From Oceanicoccus sp. KOV_DT_Chl (GTDB lineage: Bacteria; Pseudomonadota; Gammaproteobacteria; Pseudomonadales; Dasaniaceae), in assembly GCF_900120175.1 (NCBI RefSeq), contig NZ_FQLF01000002.1, positions 1,240,001 to 1,304,000 on the forward strand: a stretch of DNA of 64,000 nucleotides, in the 5' to 3' direction. Each line of letters opens with the position of its first letter. Position 1 is the stretch's first letter. The notes below the pieces were generated by a model. It was not told the DNA's origin. It saw only the letters and a program-made list of their open reading frames with translations, and ran no database searches. A program made the translations under genes and the position numbers. Below are positions 57,989-64,000 of the stretch, piece by piece.

Positions 57989-59871
57989 ATGGCTGGCCGC
58001 ATACCACAAACGTTTATCGACGATTTACTGGATCGCCTCGACATTGTCGAAGTGGTGGACCGTCGCGTGCCATTGAAAAAAAGCGGCAAGAACTTTACCG
58101 CCTGCTGCCCCTTCCACGACGAGAAAACCCCCTCTTTCAGCGTCAATCAGGAAAAACAGTTCTACTACTGTTTTGGCTGCGGCGCTGGTGGCAATGCTAT
58201 CGGCTTTCTAATGGACTACGAGCGCATGGAATTCCCCCGTGCCGTTGAAGCCCTTGCCGATGCCGCCGGACTGGAAGTCCCCAGAGAAGCAGCCGCCTTT
58301 CAGGAACAGCCGCAGCAAAAGAAGAACATCTACACCATCCTGGAAAAAGCGGCTGACTACTATCGCCAGCAACTGAAACAACACCCGCAAAAACAAAAAG
58401 CCGTGGACTACCTCAAAAACCGCGGGCTCAGCGGCGAGATTTGCCGTGACTTCGATATCGGTTACGCACCGCCGGGCTGGGATAATTTGCTGGCACACCT
58501 GGGCAGCAATGATGAAGAGAAGCAGCTGCTGATTGATGGCGGCATGCTGATCGAGAAGGAAGAGGAGAATAAACTCTACGATCGTTTCCGCGACCGTATT
58601 ATCTTTCCTATCCGCGACAATCGCGGCCGTGTTATCGCCTTTGGCGGCAGAGTACTCGGCGATGACAAACCCAAATACCTTAATTCGCCGGAAACCCCGG
58701 TATTCCACAAAAGCAAAGAGCTCTACGGCCTCTACCAGTCCCGCAAAGCTAACCGCCAGCTAGACCGGCTACTCATTGTCGAAGGCTATATGGATGTGTC
58801 GCGCTGGCCCAGCACGGTATTAATTGGGCTGCGGCGACGCTGGGTACTGCCACCAGTACCGACCACCTGAAAATCATCTTCCGCCAGTGCCCGGAGGTAG
58901 TATTCTGCTTTGATGGTGACGAAGCCGGCCGCAAGGCAGCGGTGAGGGCGCTGGAGTCTGCGCTACCAGCGATGGAAGATGGCCGCCGGGCTAAATTCCT
59001 GTTTTTGCCACAGGGAGAAGACCCGGATAGCCTGGTGCGCGATATTGGTGCCAATAACTTCATTCTGCTAGTCAATAAAGCCATGCCACTGGAAGAGTAT
59101 TTATTTAGCTCACAAGCAGAAGGGCTGGAACTAGGCTCGCTGGACGGCCGCGCCCGCATGAGTACTATGGCGGCGCCGCTCATAGAAAAGCTGCCACAAG
59201 GCGTGTTCAAAGAACTGATGATGGACTCTTTAGCCGAGCGCACCGGCCTGTCACGCGATAAACTCGGAGAAATCCTGCGACAACATCAGCGCAACAAACA
59301 AAACGGGGCGCCTGCAGCCCTCTCGCCGATACCCACAGAGACCGACGCAGAAACCCACTTCGGGGATCAGCACCCAGTCTATGCAGTGCAAGATCGCCCC
59401 AAACCGAAGCAGCGTGACAGCCAGTATCAGCCTGCAGAGACCACCCGCAACCCGGTTCTTTATGCCATCGCCCTACTGCTGCATGAGCCAAAGGCCGCCA
59501 GCCAGATTGAGACGCCCAACCAGCTGAATACGGATGAAGACCCCAATATGCCGCTACTATTGGCCATGCTGGAGTTGCTTAACAAACGACCTGATTCCAC
59601 CCCCGCCATGCTAATTGGCCACTGGTACGGCGAACCCTGGGGCGAAACCCTGCAATTATTGCTGCAGGCAGAGCGATTGATCCCCGAGACCAATATTGAA
59701 CAGGAATTAACCGATACACTGCTGCATTTGAGTCGAAAATCACAAAAGAAACAAAACCTTAAACAGCAGGTCGACAACATTCTAAGCAAGGACTACGCTC
59801 AGCTAAGCGATGATGAAAAACAGCAACTTAAACAATTACTCAGGCAGAAGCATGATCTATCGAAGGCCTGA
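57989..59871 (+). CDS. dnaG: DNA primase, frameshifted in this sequence
   Basis: Synthesises RNA primers; essential. The first frame has the zinc finger CCPFHDEKTPSFSV and CFGCGAGG, and runs to EGYMDV; the second frame resumes at VALAQHGINWAAATLG and holds the Toprim DGDEAGRKAA. Restoring one G near 58796-58800 (GATGTGTCG to GATGTGGTCG) joins them into about 627 residues, with EGYMDV of the Toprim core intact. The C-terminal helicase-interaction domain follows a Pro/Gln-rich linker. The break must be an error or an unusual event. Confidence 0.93.
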
Positions 59872-59991
59872 TCAATACTAAACACCAAACAACCCAGGGA
59901 CCGGAACATTACGAGCAAGCGCCTGTCAACACTACACCAGCCCCTTAAACACCGTCAGTTATGAGGCTAGTATTCCAACAGGCAATGACGT

Positions 59992-59997
59992 TATAAT
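59992..59997 (+). promoter_or_regulatory. candidate -10 element of a rpoD promoter
   Basis: A perfect TATAAT lies 43 bp before the rpoD start, in a 168-bp gap after dnaG. No good -35 is seen 16-18 bases upstream, so it may need an activator or another sigma factor; an independent rpoD promoter here is common in gammaproteobacteria. Confidence 0.4.
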
Positions 59998-60039
59998 GTC
60001 GGGCTAACTTTTTGAATCTCTTCGAAAGACACACTATCT

Positions 60040-61848
60040 ATGAGCAACCCCAATAAACAACAGTCCCGTTTAAAGATCCTTATTGCCAAGGGCAAAGAGC
60101 AGGGCTACCTTACCTATGCTGAGGTCAATGACCACCTGCCACAGGACATCTCTGATCCTGATCAGGTCGAAGACATCATTCAGATGATCAACGACATGGG
60201 TATCCAGGTTTTTGAAGCTGCTCCTGATGCTGATGAAATCCTGCTTTCCGAAGATGACTCCCCGGATGATATTGCTGCCGCTGAAGCTGCTGCTGCCCTT
60301 GCTGCAGTAGAAAATGAAGTCGGCCGCACCACCGACCCAGTACGTATGTATATGCGTGAAATGGGTACCGTTGAGCTATTAACCCGCGAGGGCGAAATCG
60401 CCATTGCCAAACGTATCGAGGAAGGTATCCGCGACGTCATGGCTGCCATCGCCTACTACCCAGGCGCAGTTCAGGACGTTATCGATGAATACGATAAAGT
60501 CGCCACTGAAGAGCGCCGCCTGGCAGACATTTTAGTGGGTTACCTCAACCCCACCGATGTGGTTCCACCAGCAGCCCAGCAGCAACTTGCCGCAGCCGTT
60601 AAAGATGACGATGATGACGAGGATGAAACCAGCAGCGGCCCGGATCCAGAAGAAGCAAAGCAGCGCTTTACGGATATTCGCAAGCAGCAAAACAAATTAG
60701 ATAAAGCGATTGAAAAGCACGGTCGCTACAGCAAAGAAGCGGCTAAGGAATTACAGAAAGTCGCTGAGCTATTTAAATTCCTGAAATTAACACCACGGAT
60801 TTTTGATCCACTGGCCATTCGTGTTCGCTCCAAGCTCAACGTCATTCGTGAAAGCGAAAAGTTGATCATGAACATCTGCGTGAAACAGTGCAAAATGACT
60901 CGCCGGGACTTTGTTAAAGCCTTTCAAGGCAATGAAGTTAATATGGAGTGGGTTGACGAACAAATCAAAGCCAATAAAGACATTGCACCTATTTTGGAAA
61001 CGAGCAAAGAAGATATCTTGCGCTCGCAACGCAAAATTGCCCAAATGGAATCTCAAACCGAGCTGACCGTCGTCGACATAAAAGAAGTTAATCGTCGTAT
61101 GTCTATCGGAGAAGCCCGTGCCCGTCGCGCCAAGAAAGAAATGGTCGAAGCAAACTTGCGTCTGGTAATTTCTATCGCCAAAAAATACACCAATCGCGGT
61201 TTACAATTTCTCGACTTAATTCAGGAAGGTAACATCGGCCTTATGAAAGCGGTTGATAAATTTGAATACCGCCGGGGTTATAAGTTTTCAACTTACGCCA
61301 CCTGGTGGATTCGTCAGGCAATCACACGCTCGATTGCCGACCAGGCACGCACCATTCGTATTCCTGTGCACATGATTGAGACCATCAACAAACTTAATCG
61401 TATCTCTCGTCAAATGCTGCAGGAAATGGGCCGCGAGCCCACCCCGGAAGAACTGGGTGAGCGCATGGACATGCCGGAAGATAAAGTTCGCAAAGTACTA
61501 AAGATTGCAAAAGAACCTATCTCCATGGAAACCCCTATCGGTGATGACGAAGATTCACATCTGGGTGACTTTATTGAAGATACTACTATCGCTCAGCCAG
61601 TGGATTCCGCTACCGGCCAAGGCTTGCAGGAAGCCACCAAAGACGTGCTTGGCGGGCTGACTGCACGAGAAGCGAAAGTACTGCGAATGCGCTTTGGTAT
61701 CGACATGAACACTGACCATACCTTGGAAGAAGTGGGCAAGCAGTTCGATGTTACCCGTGAGCGAATTCGTCAAATTGAAGCCAAAGCGTTACGTAAATTG
61801 CGCCACCCTTCACGCTCTGATCATTTGCGCAGTTTTCTGGACGAGTAA
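60040..61848 (+). CDS. rpoD: RNA polymerase primary sigma factor RpoD
   Basis: The 602-residue sigma-70 has region 1.1 at the N-terminus, an acidic non-conserved insert (about 190-205, [11 protein letters not shown]), region 1.2 near [16 protein letters not shown], region 2 (about 365-445) with [18 protein letters not shown] and [17 protein letters not shown], and region 4 with [20 protein letters not shown]. Length is close to the 613 of Escherichia coli. Followed by a strong terminator. Confidence 0.98.
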   Translation: MSNPNKQQSRLKILIAKGKEQGYLTYAEVNDHLPQDISDPDQVEDIIQMINDMGIQVFEAAPDADEILLSEDDSPDDIAAAEAAAALAAVENEVGRTTDPVRMYMREMGTVELLTREGEIAIAKRIEEGIRDVMAAIAYYPGAVQDVIDEYDKVATEERRLADILVGYLNPTDVVPPAAQQQLAAAVKDDDDDEDETSSGPDPEEAKQRFTDIRKQQNKLDKAIEKHGRYSKEAAKELQKVAELFKFLKLTPRIFDPLAIRVRSKLNVIRESEKLIMNICVKQCKMTRRDFVKAFQGNEVNMEWVDEQIKANKDIAPILETSKEDILRSQRKIAQMESQTELTVVDIKEVNRRMSIGEARARRAKKEMVEANLRLVISIAKKYTNRGLQFLDLIQEGNIGLMKAVDKFEYRRGYKFSTYATWWIRQAITRSIADQARTIRIPVHMIETINKLNRISRQMLQEMGREPTPEELGERMDMPEDKVRKVLKIAKEPISMETPIGDDEDSHLGDFIEDTTIAQPVDSATGQGLQEATKDVLGGLTAREAKVLRMRFGIDMNTDHTLEEVGKQFDVTRERIRQIEAKALRKLRHPSRSDHLRSFLDE

Positions 61849-61864
61849 TAGTCATTTAAAAAAC

Positions 61865-61896
61865 AAAAAAGGCCGGTTTTTATACCGGCCTTTTTT
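61865..61896. terminator. Rho-independent terminator after rpoD
   Basis: AAAAAAGGCCGG, loop TTTTTATA, CCGGCCTTTTTT: a stem with A-tract before and T-tract after, active in both directions. It ends rpoD and, on the other strand, may help end the AgmX-like gene. Confidence 0.92.
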
Positions 61897-61955
61897 ATGT
61901 CTGAGTATTTTTTTGAGTTTTTTGTAACGGTGTATCAAACGAAGTCAAGACGCGT

Positions 61956-62900
61956 TTAGTAGGGCAGGAAATCAAACGAATAATTCACCACGGTTTCTGT
62001 CACCCGATCACTTCCAAAATTGATCAAGCGTATACGAGATAGAATTTTGCTGGTCAATTGCTCATCCGCTAACTCACTGGAAATAAGTTTAATACTGGTA
62101 ACCGCCCCCGCAGGACTAATCACCATTTCAAAAACAAAGCGGCCTTCCAGCGCTGGATCTTTCCGCAATGCGCGATTATAAATAGAGAATATGGCGCCCT
62201 TGTTTTTATCCATCACTCGGCGGATAGCCTGATCGCTGCGACCACTTACTGTATCCGCCGTCGCCCTGGCAATCGCTTGCGGCTGATCACTGAAACCGTC
62301 AGGGGTACCGACCTTAGTCGTTTCCCGACCAGATAAAGCGCGACCACCGGTATTTTCACTGACCGCTGCGACCTGTACGCCGCCACTGGCTTGCGCCGAT
62401 TTTTGGGTAATCACTGAACGCTTGGTTTCAGCCGCTTTTGATTCGCCCCGACTCAGTTGCTTGCTGTCCAACTGATTAATATCAACACTTTCCCTAAGCT
62501 CAGTCAGATCATCTTTAAATGCTAGCAAACCTGAAACCGCGGCGGTGGCCTTAGCCTTTTCAACCACATCAACAGGCTTGGGCTTAGGTTTTTCTTTAGG
62601 CTTTGGCTTTTCTTTTTCTACCGGCTTGGGCTTGGGTTTTTCTTTGGGCTTTGGCTTGGGTGCGACCACAGGCTCTGGTTTTGGCAGCTCTTTCTTTTCC
62701 ATAATCACCCGCGCCAATTGCGGTGGCACCGCTTCTTTTTGCTCGCGAGGAATTTCTTTTACCGGCACTAACGGTATTGCTATACCGAACAACAACAGCA
62801 CAATTAATCCCTGCCACAGCAACTTCCGATAGCGCTTATCATCCTTCTCGGATACCGCCCAAGGCAATTGTAATTCTGGACCTGTCACCCACGCTGCCAC
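61956..62900 (-). CDS. AgmX/PglI C-terminal-domain, TonB-like periplasm-spanning protein
   Basis: The 314-residue protein has a cytoplasmic N-terminus, one membrane helix (about 29-46), a long Pro-Lys-Glu repeat linker (about 65-115, units of KPKPKEK) typical of TonB-type spanners, and a C-terminal AgmX/PglI-like domain (about 215-314, with GRSDQAIRRVMDKNKGAIFSIYNRAL and RFVFEMVISPAGAVTSIKLI). It lacks the TonB YP motif. It follows two ExbD-like genes on the same strand, so it is the energy-transducing tip of that motor. Confidence 0.8.
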   Translation of the reverse strand: MAAWVTGPELQLPWAVSEKDDKRYRKLLWQGLIVLLLFGIAIPLVPVKEIPREQKEAVPPQLARVIMEKKELPKPEPVVAPKPKPKEKPKPKPVEKEKPKPKEKPKPKPVDVVEKAKATAAVSGLLAFKDDLTELRESVDINQLDSKQLSRGESKAAETKRSVITQKSAQASGGVQVAAVSENTGGRALSGRETTKVGTPDGFSDQPQAIARATADTVSGRSDQAIRRVMDKNKGAIFSIYNRALRKDPALEGRFVFEMVISPAGAVTSIKLISSELADEQLTSKILSRIRLINFGSDRVTETVVNYSFDFLPY

Positions 62901-62902
62901 GA

Positions 62903-63433
62903 CTAACTCTCCAATGACGGCGGCGCGTCAACTTCTGGCTGTTCAGCAACACGATTTACCGCCAAGGAAATATCACGGTAATCGTTGGCCGAACAGGTGG
63001 TCATTAATTGCTTGAGTAAATCGTAAGGCATACTCTGGTCACCCATAATAATAACCGAGCGACCTTTCAGTTTTTCTTCTTCACTGAGTTGGCTGCGACG
63101 AGAGGCCTGATATACCAACTCTTTGTTTAGCGCTGCCAGTGTAGCCGCAACCCCTTCGGGAGATTCCAAACTACCAATGGTATTGCCCTGCACAATAATA
63201 TTGCTATCACTGACTTTGATTGTAATGGTCATCGCAGGCTTGGTTTCTGCAATAGAGTCAGGCAATGTGATTGATTTATCTGCTGACAACACTTCAACGT
63301 CGCCACTGTTTACCATCAAGAAAAAAACCAGAATGGTGAAAATATCCATCAACGACACTAAGTTTAATTTAGGATGCTGACCGTGTTTACGATGATTTCT
63401 GGCCATGCGTTTGGCGCGAAGAGACTTTTTCAT
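62903..63433 (-). CDS. ExbD/TolR-family protein, acidic residue present
   Basis: The 176-residue protein has a basic N-terminus, one membrane helix (about 25-45) and a periplasmic domain. The key membrane Asp of the ExbD/TolR motor is present (D30 in LVSLMDIFTILVFFLM). Its ATG overlaps the stop of the upstream ExbD paralogue by four bases, and the AgmX-like gene starts two bases after its stop. Confidence 0.85.
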   Translation of the reverse strand: MKKSLRAKRMARNHRKHGQHPKLNLVSLMDIFTILVFFLMVNSGDVEVLSADKSITLPDSIAETKPAMTITIKVSDSNIIVQGNTIGSLESPEGVAATLAALNKELVYQASRRSQLSEEEKLKGRSVIIMGDQSMPYDLLKQLMTTCSANDYRDISLAVNRVAEQPEVDAPPSLES

Positions 63434-63948
63434 TGCTTAGCCTCCGCCATAACAGGGGCATCACCAAAGGCAATGTTAGGAAATAATGCGGCATCAACCA
63501 CATCTGCCACCACTACCGCCTTATACGAACGCACCGTATCCATCGCGGTAATAATGGTTTGATAATCGGTATCAGGGGCAGACAAAATAGTAATATTTTT
63601 TCGCTCTATCCCTTTCTCCAGTAACTGCCTCTTTACTTCCTGCAACACCAGACTTAGCAGTTTAAAGTCATGCTCACCAGTCTCTGTTTTGACGATAGTT
63701 TTAACGCGAATACCCTGCGGAAAATTAACCGTCATCTGCTCATTATCAACAACCAACTCCACCTGCATTTTGTCAGCTTCGCTACTGCTAGCGGCGGTCG
63801 ACAGGGCCGGCAAATTGACATCAATAACGGTGATTTGGGAAAACACCATACCTAGCAGCAGCACCGGTACCAACACAATCATCAAATTCATGAAAGCGGT
63901 AATATCGAGCTCCGCCTCGGTAGGCGGGTTGCGACGAAGACGTCTCAT
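63430..63948 (-). CDS. ExbD/TolR-family protein with Asn in place of the motor Asp
   Basis: The 172-residue protein has one membrane helix (about 16-38) and a periplasmic domain. Aligned to ExbD (E-x-N-V-T-P-L-V-D), the stretch ELDITAFMN puts Asn at position 21 where the proton-carrying Asp should be. D15 lies at the helix edge instead. It is translationally coupled to the second ExbD-like gene. A mixed pair with one active Asp is therefore expected. Confidence 0.82.
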   Translation of the reverse strand: MRRLRRNPPTEAELDITAFMNLMIVLVPVLLLGMVFSQITVIDVNLPALSTAASSSEADKMQVELVVDNEQMTVNFPQGIRVKTIVKTETGEHDFKLLSLVLQEVKRQLLEKGIERKNITILSAPDTDYQTIITAMDTVRSYKAVVVADVVDAALFPNIAFGDAPVMAEAKQ

Positions 63949-63958
63949 TGGAAAACCT

Positions 63959-64000
63959 CTAAGCAGCGGGCTTGTCTTGATTACGCGTTTGCGCCGCTAG
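63959..64000 (-). CDS. C-terminus of the upstream gene, probable ExbB/TolQ-like protein
   Basis: The last 13 residues (LAAQTRNQDKPAA) before a TAG, cut by the window edge. It ends ten bases before the ExbD-like gene, the usual place of the ExbB/MotA/TolQ component. Identity is inferred from position only. Confidence 0.45.
   Translation of the reverse strand, partial: LAAQTRNQDKPAA

Noticed and set aside
58797-58800. Programmed frameshifting in dnaG
   Set aside because: No slippery heptamer or following stem was seen, and the same defect occurs in unrelated genes here.

Overview
The window is a chromosomal segment of a marine-type gammaproteobacterium, probably near the Cellvibrionales/Pseudomonadales. 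The evidence is gene order: rpe-gph-trpEGDC next to a Vfr/CRP gene and a YhfA-type OsmC gene, lptD-surA-pdxA-rsmA-apaG-apaH divergent from amgK-murU, rsgA/orn divergence, rhdA-psd, and tsaD divergent from rpsU-yqeY-panD-dnaG-rpoD. Moderate GC, TonB-dependent uptake and a VPxPA-CTERM surface protein fit an aquatic heterotroph. No rRNA, tRNA, CRISPR array, prophage or intact insertion sequence was seen.

Layout. 0-5 kb (minus strand): a surface/biofilm region. A c-di-GMP-I (GEMM) riboswitch precedes a VPxPA-CTERM protein and a secreted PstS-like protein, followed by a two-partner-secretion transporter and the signal-peptide start of another exported protein. 5-10 kb: a glutamate-synthase-like flavoprotein with a tiny membrane protein upstream, a lipid A acyltransferase, a GFA-family protein, mtfA and orn. 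10-15.7 kb (plus): rsgA, an HDOD regulator, rhodanese, psd and a TauE/SafE exporter. 15.7-20.8 kb (minus): a TPP-riboswitch-controlled thiamine salvage operon of TonB receptor, YkoF-like protein, PnuT and ThiK-like kinase, with a VanZ-like gene behind. 21-28.7 kb: VOC protein, OsmC, Vfr, then the trp operon with a newly recognised leader peptide ending Trp-Arg-Trp and a palindromic repeat between trpG and trpD. 28.7-33.3 kb (plus): a DUF3530 protein followed by four consecutive lipoproteins, one LpoB-like. 33.3-38.5 kb: accessory-looking patch with a lone IorB-type molybdoenzyme, a DUF4823-like lipoprotein, small ORFs, a tautomerase-like protein and an SDR. 38.6-47.4 kb: cell-wall recycling and outer-membrane biogenesis genes. 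47.5-52.6 kb: prkA-yeaH-spoVR with a sigma-54-type promoter. 52.6-56.5 kb: cca, folM, folK, folB, tsaD. 56.6-61.9 kb: the macromolecular synthesis operon. 62-64 kb: an ExbB/ExbD/ExbD/AgmX-like energy-transduction module.

A caution for every reader: at least seven genes, including the normally essential dnaG and tsaD, are interrupted by what looks like one missing base, usually in or beside a short homopolymer. This pattern points to uncorrected sequencing deletions rather than real pseudogenes, so these genes are given as single spanning CDS entries with the probable error position.
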